Shown here in pieces: positions 22,876 through 31,482 of a DNA stretch of 34,811 bases. Made by a program: the position numbers and the translations under genes. The notes under the pieces were generated by a model that saw only the letters and a list, made by a program, of their open reading frames with translations, did no database searches and was not told the origin of the DNA. Numbering within the stretch: the first letter of the stretch is position 1; every line of letters starts with the position of its first letter. The stretch is taken from assembly GCF_014191495.1 (NCBI RefSeq), contig NZ_JACHWR010000011.1, forward strand, positions 1 through 34,811. Direction: 5' to 3'. The DNA is from Nocardioides soli (lineage in GTDB: Bacteria > Actinomycetota > Actinomycetes > Propionibacteriales > Nocardioidaceae).

Positions 22876-25200
22876 ATGGCCACCCTGCTCTACCGACTCG
22901 GCAAGACCGCCTACCGGCGGTGGCCGGTCTTCATCGCCGCCTGGGTCGTCGCGCTGATCGCCGTCGGCTCCGTCGCCGCCGGCTTCGCGAAGCCGATGAC
23001 CGACTCCTTCTCGATCCCGGGCATCCCGTCCGAGAAGGCCGCCGACCTCCAGTCCGAGCTCTTCCCCGCGAGCCAGGACGCCTTCGACGAGGCCACGGTG
23101 AACGTTGTGGTCGCCGCCCCCGAGGGCCACACCCTCGCGGACCCGGCCTACGAGCGCGAGGTCGACCAGCTGATCCGTGACCTCGCGGCCCTGCCGCAGC
23201 TGCCCGACGACGCCCAGCTGGTCAACCCGGTGGCCGCCGCGGCGCAGCAGGAGCAGCAGATCCTCGGCGCCGCCCAGGAGTCCGGTACGCCGGCGAAGAC
23301 CGCCCGGGCGAACGCCGACGCCCTCTCGCCGCTCTCCCCGGACGGCCGGGTCGGGCAGATCAGCTTCCGGTTCGACGTCGACACCGTGGCGGACGTCGAG
23401 CCCTCGACGATCACCGCCCTCGACGAGGTGATGGCCGAGCACCGAGCGGACGGCCTGCAGGTGGAGGCGAACGGCTCCGGCTCGGCCGGCATGACCGAGC
23501 TCGACGGCACCTCCGAGCTGCTCGGCATCGCGGTCGCCCTCGTCGTGCTCGTCCTCACCTTCGGATCGCTGATCGCCGCCGGGCTCCCGATCCTCACCGC
23601 CGTCTTCGGCGTCGGGCTCGGTATCACCGGCATCACCGCGATGACGGCGTTCACCGACATCGGCTCCACGACGCCGATGCTCGCGACGATGATCGGCCTC
23701 GCGGTCGGCATCGACTACACGCTGTTCATCCTCGCCCGCTACCGCACCGAGCTGCACCACACCGAGGACCGGGAGGAGGCGGTCGGCATCTCGGTCGGCA
23801 CCGCCGGGTCGGCCGTGGTCTTCGCCGGCCTCACCGTGCTGATCGCGCTCGCCGCGCTCGCGGTCGTCCGGATCCCGTTCCTCACCACCATGGGCCTGGC
23901 GGCGGCGGTCACCGTGCTGATCGCGGTGCTGGTCGCGCTCACGCTGCTGCCGGCCGTGCTCGGCCTGCTGCGGTCGAAGGCGTTCGCCGGCCGGGTCCGC
24001 CGCTACGCCCCGCATCGCGAGCCCGACGGTCAGGTGCTGAACAACGGCGTCCGCTGGGCCCGGCTCGTGGGCCGCAAGCCGGCCGTCGTCGCCCTCCTGG
24101 CGGTCGTCGGCCTGGGCGCCCTCGCAGTCCCGCTCACGGGGCTGCACCTGGCCTTCCCGACCGACTCCACCGCGGCCGCCGACACTACGCAGCGCAAGGC
24201 CTCGGACCTGGTCGCCGACGCGTTCGGTCCCGGCCGGGACGCGCCGCTGCTCGTCGTGGTCGACGGCCGCGGCATCGACGACCCGCGGGACCAGCAGGCG
24301 GCGTACGGCGCGGTCACCGAGTGGGCCGCCGGCCAGGACGGCGTGGCCAACGCGCAGGTCGTGGCGATGAACCCGGACGGCACCGGCGCCCAGATCCTGG
24401 TCACGCCGACCACCGGTGCCGAGGACACCGCCACCGAGGGCCTGCTCCGCGACCTGCGCGACGGTCAGGCCGGGGTCGAGGCCGACACCGGCACCCAGAT
24501 CGGCGTGACCGGCCTGACCGCGATCACCACCGACGTGTCGGAGCGGCTCAGCGACGCGCTGCCGATCTACCTCGCCGTGGTCATCGGGCTCGCGTTCGTG
24601 CTGCTGATGCTGGTCTTCCGCTCGGTGCTGGTGCCGCTGACCGCCACCTTCGGCTTCCTGATGTCGGTGCTCGCGACGCTCGGAGTCACGGTCGCGGTCT
24701 TCCAGGAGGGCGCGTTCGGCCTGCTGGAGGGCCAGCCGATCGTGAGCTTCATGCCGATCTTCCTGATCGGGCTCGTGTTCGGCCTGGCGATGGACTACCA
24801 GGTGTTCCTGGTCAGCCGGATGCGCGAGGCGCACGTGCACGGCATGACCACCCGCGAGGCGGTCGTCGACGGCTTCCGCAACTCCGCCCGGGTCGTCACC
24901 GCCGCCGCGGTCATCATGATCTCGGTCTTCGCCGCGTTCATCCTGATCGACGAGCCGATCATCAAGTCGATGGGCTTCGCACTGGCGATCGCCGTGCTGT
25001 TCGACGCCTTCGTGGTGCGGATGGCGCTGATCCCGGCGCTGATGTACCTGCTCGGCGAGCGGGCCTGGTGGCTGCCGCGGTGGCTCGACCGGCTGCTGCC
25101 CAACGTCGACGTCGAGGGCGAGCGGCTCGACCGGCCGCACCTGCGCGACCCGTCGTACGACGACGAGCTCGAGGAGCTCGCCGCGCGGGGCATCAGATGA
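22876..25200 (+). CDS. MMPL/RND family transporter
   Basis: This 774-residue RND-type protein is typical of actinobacterial YdfJ/MmpL-like pumps. It has an N-terminal helix (WPVFIAAWVVALIAVGSVAAGF), an extracytoplasmic domain (about 35-200), and a helical block starting SELLGIAVALVVLVLTFGSL with the relay motif GLAVGIDYTLFILARYR (about 275-291). Then come a linker, a second loop (about 415-555) and a final helical block with GLVFGLAMDYQVFLVSRMREA (about 632-652). It ends in a charged cytoplasmic tail with DDELEEL. The substrate is not deducible. It lies downstream of tetR in one operon. Its 3' end overlaps the convergent small membrane-protein gene by 8 bp. Confidence 0.92.
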   Translation: MATLLYRLGKTAYRRWPVFIAAWVVALIAVGSVAAGFAKPMTDSFSIPGIPSEKAADLQSELFPASQDAFDEATVNVVVAAPEGHTLADPAYEREVDQLIRDLAALPQLPDDAQLVNPVAAAAQQEQQILGAAQESGTPAKTARANADALSPLSPDGRVGQISFRFDVDTVADVEPSTITALDEVMAEHRADGLQVEANGSGSAGMTELDGTSELLGIAVALVVLVLTFGSLIAAGLPILTAVFGVGLGITGITAMTAFTDIGSTTPMLATMIGLAVGIDYTLFILARYRTELHHTEDREEAVGISVGTAGSAVVFAGLTVLIALAALAVVRIPFLTTMGLAAAVTVLIAVLVALTLLPAVLGLLRSKAFAGRVRRYAPHREPDGQVLNNGVRWARLVGRKPAVVALLAVVGLGALAVPLTGLHLAFPTDSTAAADTTQRKASDLVADAFGPGRDAPLLVVVDGRGIDDPRDQQAAYGAVTEWAAGQDGVANAQVVAMNPDGTGAQILVTPTTGAEDTATEGLLRDLRDGQAGVEADTGTQIGVTGLTAITTDVSERLSDALPIYLAVVIGLAFVLLMLVFRSVLVPLTATFGFLMSVLATLGVTVAVFQEGAFGLLEGQPIVSFMPIFLIGLVFGLAMDYQVFLVSRMREAHVHGMTTREAVVDGFRNSARVVTAAAVIMISVFAAFILIDEPIIKSMGFALAIAVLFDAFVVRMALIPALMYLLGERAWWLPRWLDRLLPNVDVEGERLDRPHLRDPSYDDELEELAARGIR

Positions 25201-25831
25201 GGCGGGCGTGCACCTGGGCGGCCTGCTGGTGGCCGACCGGGTTGCGGTGGCCGTCGAGCAGCACCAGCACCGACCGGTCGGCGAGCTCGATGACGACGCG
25301 GTCGTCGCCGAGCTCGGCGACCTCGCCCCGGACCAGGTAGGTCTCGCCCTCGATCCGGTCGAGGGCGACGCCGGGCGGGCACCGCTCCACGTCGCCGACG
25401 GCGATCGCCCGCAGCTGGGGGCGACGCCGCCCGCCGTAGCGCCAGAGGAGCAGCGCGACCACGACCAGCAGCACGTCGGCGATCAGCGTGATCACCAGCA
25501 GCGCGCTGCTGTCGACCTGCCCGTCCACGCGGTACGCCGCGGGGTCGCTCTCGACGACCCGCACGGTGATCTCCCCGGTGCCGACGGCGCGGTCGAAGGT
25601 CGCGGCGTCGACGTCGGCCGACCAGGTGCGCTGGTCGGGGTCGATGTCCTCGGGGAACCGGAAGGTGAGCAGGTGCTGTCCACCGGCGGTGCGGTGGTCG
25701 ACGACCGTGGCCTCCACCTCGACGCCGCTGCGGTCCACCCGCAGGTCGGTCCACGTGGCGTGCAGCAGCGGCAGGTTGACCAGCACCGCGGCCAGCACGA
25801 GCACGAGCACGTAGCGGGTCCGACGCTTCAC
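25193..25831 (-). CDS. Two-helix membrane protein with DUF3592-like extracytoplasmic domain
   Basis: The product is 212 residues from GTG 25831, chosen because GGGAGA lies 6 bp before it; the open frame continues to 25870, but that part overlaps the PLD gene stop. Helix 1 is YVLVLVLAAVLVNLPLL (about 6-22). A soluble segment with beta-rich text (VEVEATVVDHRTAGGQHLLTFRF) follows, then helix 2 LLVITLIADVLLVVVALLLW (about 112-131) and a cytoplasmic basic and beta-rich tail. The topology and the E-A-T-V-V-D-H-R-T strand recall DUF3592 proteins, whose role is unknown. It is encoded downstream of the PLD gene on the same strand. Confidence 0.65.
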   Translation of the reverse strand: MKRRTRYVLVLVLAAVLVNLPLLHATWTDLRVDRSGVEVEATVVDHRTAGGQHLLTFRFPEDIDPDQRTWSADVDAATFDRAVGTGEITVRVVESDPAAYRVDGQVDSSALLVITLIADVLLVVVALLLWRYGGRRRPQLRAIAVGDVERCPPGVALDRIEGETYLVRGEVAELGDDRVVIELADRSVLVLLDGHRNPVGHQQAAQVHARLI

Positions 25832-25866
25832 GGGGTGTCTCCCATAGGGCCCAGTATCCCGGCCGG

Positions 25867-27357
25867 TCACTGGATCGTGGCGGTGAGCCTCATCAGGTTG
25901 TCGACGTAGCGCTGGCCGCGGCTGCGACCCAGCCAGGTGTCGAGCGTGAGCTCGGTCGACAGCGAGCGGTAGGTCGCCTGCACCTGCTCCAGCCGGGCCA
26001 CGATCTCGCGCCCGGTCATCATCATCACGACCTCGTAGTTGAGCGCGAACGAGCGCATGTCCATGTTGCTCGACCCGACCACCGCGACCCGGTCGTCGAC
26101 GGTGAAGTGCTTGGCGTGCAGCACGTAGGGCTCGGGGTAGAGCCAGATCCGCACCCCGGACCGCAGCAGCGCCTCGTAGTAGGAGCGCTGCGCGTGCGCG
26201 ACCATGAACTGGTCGGCGGCGGCGCTCACGAACAGCTCAACGTCGATGCCGCGCTGGGCCGCGGTCGTCACGGCGTACAGCAGGGAGTCGTCGGGCACGA
26301 AGTAGGGGCTGGTCAGCGACAGCCGACGCTCGGCGGAGTAGAGCATGCTGTTGAACAGCCGCAGGTTGTTCTCGCTCACGAAGCCCGGGCCGCTCGGCAC
26401 CACCTGCAGCCCGACGCCCGTGACCGCGCCGGGTCGCACCGACGGCGCGGGCGGTACGTCGGACACCACGTGCCGCAGGTCCTCGCCGGTCTCGGTGAAC
26501 CAGTCCGTCGCGAAGACGACGTTGAGCTCCTGCACGGCGGGTCCCTCGACCCGCGCCATCAGCTCGACCCAGGCGCGACCGAGCCGGTGGTTCTTCGGCT
26601 TGTTGTAGCCCGCCTCGATCAGGTTCTGCGAGCCGCTGAACGCGACCCGGCCGTCGACGACCAGGATCTTGCGGTGGTTGCGCAGGTCCGGTCGGCGCAC
26701 CTCGCCCTTCAGCGGCCGGATCGGGAGCATCGGCGCCCACTGGATGCCGGTGCCCGCCAGCTTGCGCAGCATCTCCTGGTACACCGGGATGCCCCGCGAC
26801 CCGATGTGGTCGAAGAGGAAGCGCACGGTGACGCCCCGCTGCACCGCGCACACCAGCTCGTCGAAAAACGGCGCGGTCACGTCGTCCCACGCGGAGATGT
26901 AGAACTGCACGTGGACGTAGCCCTCGGCGGTCGCGACCTCGCGGGTCATCGCCTCGACGCAGCCGACGTAGTCGTCGATCAGCTCGACGGTGTTGCCGAA
27001 CGTCATCGGCAGCACGCCCAGCTCGCGGTTGAGGTGGACGAAGCCCTGCACCAGCGGGTCGAGCTCGGCCTGGCGCTCGGCGTCGGCGAGCTCGTCGAGC
27101 GGAGCCCGCGCCATGATCGCGGCGTTGACCTCGGCCTGCTTGGTACGCCGCTTGCGCCCGACGCTGGTGCGCCCGAACATCAGGAAGAGCACGAAGCCGA
27201 AGAGCGGCACGGCCAGGATCAGGATCAGCCACGCGAGCGCGGTCTGCGGCCGCCGGCCGCCGGGCAGCACCACCAGCGCGCACAGGATGATCGCGACGTC
27301 GACCGCGACCAGGATCGCACTCAGCGCCGCCCCGGGGGACGAGAGCCAGCCCGTCAC
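25867..27357 (-). CDS. Cardiolipin synthase-like phospholipase D family protein
   Basis: This 496-residue protein starts at GTG 27357. Two N-terminal helices (about 10-30 and 37-59) are followed by two PLD domains. Both HKD motifs are intact: HRKILVVDG with GSQNLIEAG after it (about 229-250), and HAKHFTVDD with GSSNMDMRSF after it (about 414-440). Length, topology and motifs match bacterial Cls, which joins two phosphatidylglycerol molecules (or PG and another donor) to make cardiolipin in the membrane. Actinobacteria often use a CDP-alcohol-type cardiolipin synthase as well, so a different phosphatidyl transfer is possible. The downstream DUF3592-like gene may be in the same transcript. Confidence 0.88.
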   Translation of the reverse strand: MTGWLSSPGAALSAILVAVDVAIILCALVVLPGGRRPQTALAWLILILAVPLFGFVLFLMFGRTSVGRKRRTKQAEVNAAIMARAPLDELADAERQAELDPLVQGFVHLNRELGVLPMTFGNTVELIDDYVGCVEAMTREVATAEGYVHVQFYISAWDDVTAPFFDELVCAVQRGVTVRFLFDHIGSRGIPVYQEMLRKLAGTGIQWAPMLPIRPLKGEVRRPDLRNHRKILVVDGRVAFSGSQNLIEAGYNKPKNHRLGRAWVELMARVEGPAVQELNVVFATDWFTETGEDLRHVVSDVPPAPSVRPGAVTGVGLQVVPSGPGFVSENNLRLFNSMLYSAERRLSLTSPYFVPDDSLLYAVTTAAQRGIDVELFVSAAADQFMVAHAQRSYYEALLRSGVRIWLYPEPYVLHAKHFTVDDRVAVVGSSNMDMRSFALNYEVVMMMTGREIVARLEQVQATYRSLSTELTLDTWLGRSRGQRYVDNLMRLTATIQ

Positions 27358-27424
27358 CGCGTCGTCACACTCTCGTCGGGGTCGTCAGGGCCATCGGGGC
27401 CTCGTCCGCGTCGCCGGCCCGCGA

Positions 27425-27754
27425 TCAGCCGAGGAGCTTCTGCTTGGCCGCGGCGAACTCCGCGTCGGTGAGCACGCCCTGCTGGTGCAGCTGGCCGAGC
27501 TCGCCGAGCTTGGCGATCAGGTCGTCGCCCCCGGCGGCCGGGGCGGCCGGGGCGGCCGGGGCGGCCGCCGGCGCCGGTGCCTGCGCGGCGTACGCCTGCT
27601 CCTGCTGGTAGGCCTCGGCCTGGGCGCGCTGCTCGGCGCGCGCCGCCTGCCGTCGGTTGACCGCGTTGCTGGTCGCGGTCGCGGTGCCCGCGATCACCGC
27701 GGTGCGCGCCATGGTGCCGACCAGGCCGGGGCGACCCACACGTCGTCCGATCAT
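27425..27754 (-). CDS. SHOCT-domain protein
   Basis: This 109-residue protein has a Gly/Arg-rich start, a weakly hydrophobic stretch (MARTAVIAGTATATS, about 15-29), an Arg/Glu/Gln coiled-coil-prone segment (about 33-56) and an Ala/Pro linker encoded by 9-bp tandem repeats. It ends in a classic SHOCT module, DLIAKLGELGQLHQQGVLTDAEFAAAKQKLLG (about 78-109), with the invariant GxLTxxEFxxxKxxLL pattern. SHOCT modules are oligomerisation or binding add-ons at the C-termini of membrane or DNA-binding proteins. It is co-directional with the DUF6325-like and 66-residue genes, with short gaps, suggesting one transcript that starts near 28530. Confidence 0.85.
   Translation of the reverse strand: MIGRRVGRPGLVGTMARTAVIAGTATATSNAVNRRQAARAEQRAQAEAYQQEQAYAAQAPAPAAAPAAPAAPAAGGDDLIAKLGELGQLHQQGVLTDAEFAAAKQKLLG
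27533..27568. repeat. 9-bp tandem repeat (GGGGCGGCC)
   Basis: About four copies of the 9-mer encode the Ala-Ala-Pro linker of the SHOCT protein. In-frame period-9 arrays like this expand and contract by slippage without frameshift, so the linker length is likely to vary between strains. Confidence 0.7.
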
Positions 27755-27766
27755 CTTCCTCGCCTC

Positions 27767-28192
27767 TCAGTCCTGCGCGGCGGCCGCCGCGAACGCCAGC
27801 TCCACGTCCTCGACCGGGACGTGCGCGAACAGCCCGACCTCGGCCCCCAGCCCCTGCAACGCGTGCACGGTCCGCTTGGCCCAGACCTCCTCGTAGACGA
27901 TCGCGATCCCGAGCTCACCCTCGCCGAGGGAGTCGACGAACACCTGGATGTCGAGGTCGTTGAGCAGGTCGTGGGCGTCGATCTCGAGCCCGGCCAGGCC
28001 CGGCGGGAGCTCGGTCTCCTCCTCGAGGTCCACCACGGAGACCGTGCCGTCCGCGGCGGGCAGCATCAGCACGCAGTCGACCAGCCGGATCACGCCGTCG
28101 TCGACCGGCTTGCGCAGCACGCTCGCGACGTCCGCCAGCGGTGCATCCGCCGGGAACGTCAGGAACAACACCTCGACCGGACCGTGCTCCAT
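27767..28192 (-). CDS. DUF6325-like acidic cytoplasmic protein
   Basis: The product is 141 residues from ATG 28192 (MEHGPVEVLFLTFP); the frame extends to 28243, but that part is Arg/Gly-rich shadow. It is strongly acidic and follows an alternating strand/helix pattern (PVEVLFLTFPADA, VIRLVDCVLMLPAADGTV, LGIAIVYEEVWAKRTVHAL). This matches DUF6325/DUF1269-type proteins common next to SHOCT genes in actinobacteria. Their function is unknown; related proteins are described as membrane-associated or stress-related. One Cys and no catalytic motif are visible. It sits 12 bp upstream of the SHOCT gene. Confidence 0.75.
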   Translation of the reverse strand: MEHGPVEVLFLTFPADAPLADVASVLRKPVDDGVIRLVDCVLMLPAADGTVSVVDLEEETELPPGLAGLEIDAHDLLNDLDIQVFVDSLGEGELGIAIVYEEVWAKRTVHALQGLGAEVGLFAHVPVEDVELAFAAAAAQD

Positions 28193-28329
28193 CCCCGCCC
28201 CACACTCCTCGCCTCGTGCTCCCAGTGCCCGTCCTCGTCGCAACGTCCCCAGCCGGGCGCGACGGCTCCCACCCTAGGCAGCGCGAGCACACCGCGACGT
28301 CACCCGACTCGGGTGAGCGGGTCGGCGGC

Positions 28330-28530
28330 TCAGTCCGGGATCGTGACGACCTCGACGACCGAGATCCCCAGCGAGTCGAGGAGGTTCAGGACGCCCTGCA
28401 GCTCCTGCTGGTCGGTGACGTCCCCGGTGAGCGTGGTGGTCACCGGCTGGGTGCGCGCGATCAGGTGCGGAAACGCCCCGCTGAGCTCGTCGGTCAACTC
28501 GGCGTCCACGCGGATCAGCATCCTGGTCAT
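28330..28530 (-). CDS. 66-residue hypothetical protein, first gene of SHOCT-DUF6325 cluster
   Basis: This 66-residue protein opens with a strand rich in alternating hydrophobic residues (MLIRVDAELTDEL), then PVTTTLTGDVTDQQELQGVLNLLDSLGISVVEVVTIPD. That pattern predicts a beta-alpha-beta fold, and its Q-x-E-L-x-G-x-L-x-x-L-x-x-L-G segment looks conserved in small actinobacterial proteins encoded next to SHOCT genes (from memory, not checked). No function is known. The start ATG 28530 adjoins one copy of the GGTCGCCC half-site. The gap to the DUF6325-like start is 137 bp, so a separate internal promoter cannot be excluded. Confidence 0.6.
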   Translation of the reverse strand: MTRMLIRVDAELTDELSGAFPHLIARTQPVTTTLTGDVTDQQELQGVLNLLDSLGISVVEVVTIPD

Positions 28531-28589
28531 GGTCGCCCGTCACACCCCTGCCCTACGCCGCCCCAGCCCTGCTCCGACGGTAGGTGCCG

Positions 28590-28736
28590 GGGTCGCCCAC
28601 CGCCTCACCGGAAAAGGGCGACCCACCGGGCGGCGGCGCCGCCGAAAGTCGACGCCATCCGTCCGCGTTTGGTGCGGCCGGCAGCGCTTTCACGCAATAC
28701 TGACCCCGTCCAGCGGCGGGTCGCTCCGGGGCGACC
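28590..28736. promoter_or_regulatory. Two GGTCGC inverted repeats in the divergent LAL promoter region
   Basis: GGGTCGCCC (28590-28598) pairs with GGGCGACCC (28616-28624), and GGTCGC (28719-28724) pairs with GCGACC (28731-28736). A fifth half-site GGTCGCCC lies at 28531-28538. The sites flank both ends of the 230-bp gap between the 66-residue gene (-) and the LAL regulator gene (+). They are candidate operators, perhaps for the LAL regulator itself. No convincing sigma-70-like -35/-10 pair was found here. Confidence 0.45.
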
Positions 28737-28760
28737 ACCCACGCTCAGACAGGGCGCACG

Positions 28761-31373
28761 ATGGCCAAGCCGATGTCGAACAGGGAGCGGCGCGGACCCA
28801 CCGCGCAGATCGGCCGCGTGCCGTCGCTCCCCCGGGCCTACGTTCCCCGGCTGCGCCTGTGGAGCAGGTTGGACGCCGCCACGGAGTCAGCGGTGACCCT
28901 GCTGATCGGTCCCGGCGGCGCCGGGAAGACCCTCGGCATGGCGGGCTGGCTGCGTCGCACCGGTCGGGCCGGCGACACCACCTGGATCGCCGCCGACGCC
29001 GCCTGGAACGCCGAGCGGCTGCAGGTCCAGCTCGCGCGCCGCGCCGCGAACGGACAACAGGCACTCGTGGTGGTCGACGACGCCCACCGGCTGCCGATGC
29101 CGACGATCCGGGCGCTCGACGCGCTGCTCGACACCGACCCCGAGTCGTTCCGGGTGCTGCTGGCCTCGCGCTGGGACCTGCCGTTCACGCGCCTGGCGCC
29201 CGAGCTGCTCGGCCACCTGACCATGCTGCGCGGTGACCTGCTGCGCCTCGACGAGAACGAGTCGGCGGCCCTGGTCGCCGCCCACGCCCGCACCGACTCC
29301 CCCGACGTCGCCCGCGCGATCGCGCGGCGTACCCAGGGCTGGTGCGCCGCCGTGGTGCTCACGGCCCGCGCCGTCGGGGCGGCCCCCGACCCGCTCGCGC
29401 TCGCCCAGCGGTACGCCGAGGTCGGCCCCTCCGTCGCCGACCGGGTCGCCAGCGAGGTGTTCGCGACGTTGCGTCCGCACGAGCGGCACGTGCTGCTCTG
29501 CATCGCCAGCGAGCCGGTCGTCACGCCCGCGCTCGCCGAGCACCTCTCGCACGACGGCGCGGCCGGCACCATCCTCGCCGACCTCGGGGCCACCGGACTG
29601 CTGGTGACCCGGGTCGACTCGCACGAGTCCGACGACGGGGCCGACGGGGCCACCGGGGAGCGCTACGTCATCCACCCGCTGCTCGCGGAGGTGGTCCGCC
29701 GGCAGATCTCCTCGGGTGGCGAGGACGTGGTGCGGGCGGCGGCGACCGTCGTGCGCGCGGTGCAGCTCGACGTGGGCCGGGGGGTCGCCGAGCACGCCCT
29801 GCACCGGCTCGAGACGATCGGCGAGCACGCGGCCGCCGCGGCGCTGATCGCCGACGAGGGTCCGCGCCTCCTGCTGCGCGGCCAGGGAGACACCCTGCAC
29901 GACTTCGCCGTCGCCCATCCGTCGGCCATCGAGGTCAATCCCGGCTCGTGGTTCGCGGTCGCGCTCGAGCGATGGCTGGTCGGCGACGTGCACACCGCCG
30001 CGCAGTGGCTGGAGCGGATCCTCTCCGAGCCCCAGCCCGAGACCTCGGCGGCGGTGCTGCACCGGGCCTGTGCCCGGCTGATGCGCGCCCGCCTCGGGCT
30101 CGAGCCGATCGCCACGGCGGTGGAGCACGCCCAAAGGGTGGCGGCCGACCCCGAGCTCGCCGCCGCCGGGTCGACGGCCACGCCGATCCTGCTCTGCGAG
30201 CTCGCCGTCACCCAGAACTGGACCGGCGACCTGGTGGCCGCGGAGGCGAACCTCACCGACGCGATCCGGCTCAGCCGCACCCACGACCTCCCGGCGCTGA
30301 CGGTGATCGCGCTGTCCCACCTGGCCTTCACCGAGTACCTCCGTGGGCGCGAGAGCGCCGCCGCGGAGGTCGCCGAGCAGGTGCTCACCCTGGTGGCCGA
30401 GGGCGAGGTGGAGGCGCCGTACTCCGTGAGCCGCGCCCGCCTCGCCCTCCAGCTCGCGCGGCTGAGCGGACTGCCCCTGGGGGGCGGCGACCTCGACCTG
30501 GACGCCGACGACCTCGGGAGCCACGCGGCCGACCTCACCACCCGCTTCTGGATCCGCACCCGCCGTTCCCGTCTCGAGCTCGCGCACGGCTCCGTCTCGG
30601 CCGCGGAGCTCGCGCTCGAGGTTCCGCTCGAAACGCCGCCGCTGCCCGGGCACCTCGCGGTCGCCCTGCTGGTCGAGCGCGCGTTCCTGGCCAGCCTCTC
30701 CGGCGACGTCGTCCTGCTCGGGCGGCTCCAGGAGCAGCTGGTCGAGCTGGGCGCCACGGCCGAGGCCGCCCTGGTGAACGGGCTGCGCGCCGACCTCACC
30801 GGCGATCGCCGCGCCGCCGCCCGGCACCTCGCCGAGGCCGTCCGCGGGCCTGCGGTCGAGCAGCCCGCGGTGCGTGCCCTGGCCCTGGTGACCAGGGCGC
30901 AGCTCCTCGACGGCCTCGGCGACGACGACCGGGCCCTGGGCGATCTCCGCGAGGCCGTGCGCGAGACCCAGCTGCGCCAGAACGCCGTGCCGTTCCTCGG
31001 CTGGAGCCGGCACGGCACCCCCGTCGCCGACCTGATGCGCCGGCTGACCGAGACCCATCCCGACCCCTGGCTGGTCGAGGTCGAGGGCGCGGTCGCGGGC
31101 CGTTCCGGCATCGTCAACCACTTCGGCCCGTCCACGCCACGGCCACGCGAGCGCGAGGACGCCCCGGCCGGGGCGATCCGGCCGACCCTCAGCCCGCGCG
31201 AGCGCGACGTGCTCTTCGAGCTGGCGCGCGGCTCGACGTACGCCGACATCGCCGCCAACCTGTTCGTCTCCGAGAACACCGTGAAGACGCACGTGTCGAG
31301 CCTCTACGCGAAGCTCTCGGTCAACCGGCGCAGCGCCGCGCTCGCGGCCGCCCGGTCGATGCAGCTGCTCTGA
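28761..31373 (+). CDS. LuxR family regulator, large ATP-binding (LAL/MalT-like)
   Basis: This 870-residue protein has the LAL (MalT-like STAND) layout. It has Walker A GPGGAGKT (50-57), Walker B ALVVVDDAH (101-109), and a sensor-type LLASRWDLPFTRLAPE (about 134-149), as in MalT where STAND ATPases read LASR. A winged-helix and tetratricopeptide-like helical region (about 230-780) is rich in Ala and Leu. The C-terminal LuxR HTH, LSPRERDVLFELARGSTY...SENTVKTHVSSLYAKL, spans about 810-870. STAND regulators bind an inducer through the helical repeats and activate transcription as oligomers. The neighbours (HdeD-like, envelope protein, SHOCT cluster) are its likely targets. ATG 28761 has only a weak AGGGCG; ATG 28773 is possible. 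Confidence 0.93.
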   Translation: MAKPMSNRERRGPTAQIGRVPSLPRAYVPRLRLWSRLDAATESAVTLLIGPGGAGKTLGMAGWLRRTGRAGDTTWIAADAAWNAERLQVQLARRAANGQQALVVVDDAHRLPMPTIRALDALLDTDPESFRVLLASRWDLPFTRLAPELLGHLTMLRGDLLRLDENESAALVAAHARTDSPDVARAIARRTQGWCAAVVLTARAVGAAPDPLALAQRYAEVGPSVADRVASEVFATLRPHERHVLLCIASEPVVTPALAEHLSHDGAAGTILADLGATGLLVTRVDSHESDDGADGATGERYVIHPLLAEVVRRQISSGGEDVVRAAATVVRAVQLDVGRGVAEHALHRLETIGEHAAAAALIADEGPRLLLRGQGDTLHDFAVAHPSAIEVNPGSWFAVALERWLVGDVHTAAQWLERILSEPQPETSAAVLHRACARLMRARLGLEPIATAVEHAQRVAADPELAAAGSTATPILLCELAVTQNWTGDLVAAEANLTDAIRLSRTHDLPALTVIALSHLAFTEYLRGRESAAAEVAEQVLTLVAEGEVEAPYSVSRARLALQLARLSGLPLGGGDLDLDADDLGSHAADLTTRFWIRTRRSRLELAHGSVSAAELALEVPLETPPLPGHLAVALLVERAFLASLSGDVVLLGRLQEQLVELGATAEAALVNGLRADLTGDRRAAARHLAEAVRGPAVEQPAVRALALVTRAQLLDGLGDDDRALGDLREAVRETQLRQNAVPFLGWSRHGTPVADLMRRLTETHPDPWLVEVEGAVAGRSGIVNHFGPSTPRPREREDAPAGAIRPTLSPRERDVLFELARGSTYADIAANLFVSENTVKTHVSSLYAKLSVNRRSAALAAARSMQLL

Positions 31374-31391
31374 CCCCGAGGCACGGTCCGC

Positions 31392-31409
31392 GTGGCCCCT
31401 TCAGGCCAC
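31392..31409 (+). terminator. Hairpin after the LAL regulator gene
   Basis: GTGGCC (31392-31397), a 6-nt loop and GGCCAC (31404-31409) start 18 nt after the stop at 31373 and are followed by CCGATTT. The T run is short, so this would be a weak intrinsic or L-shaped actinobacterial terminator. Confidence 0.5.
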
Positions 31410-31482
31410 CCGATTTGGGCGAGGGCACCGGCGCCGTCCGCGCGGGACAGTGGAACTCTCCGATCCGCCACCGGGAGGTTCC

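Noticed and set aside
22756..25140. 794-codon minus-strand frame opposite the second MMPL gene
   Set aside because: His/Asp/Arg/Gln-rich antisense text with no hydrophobic or catalytic pattern.
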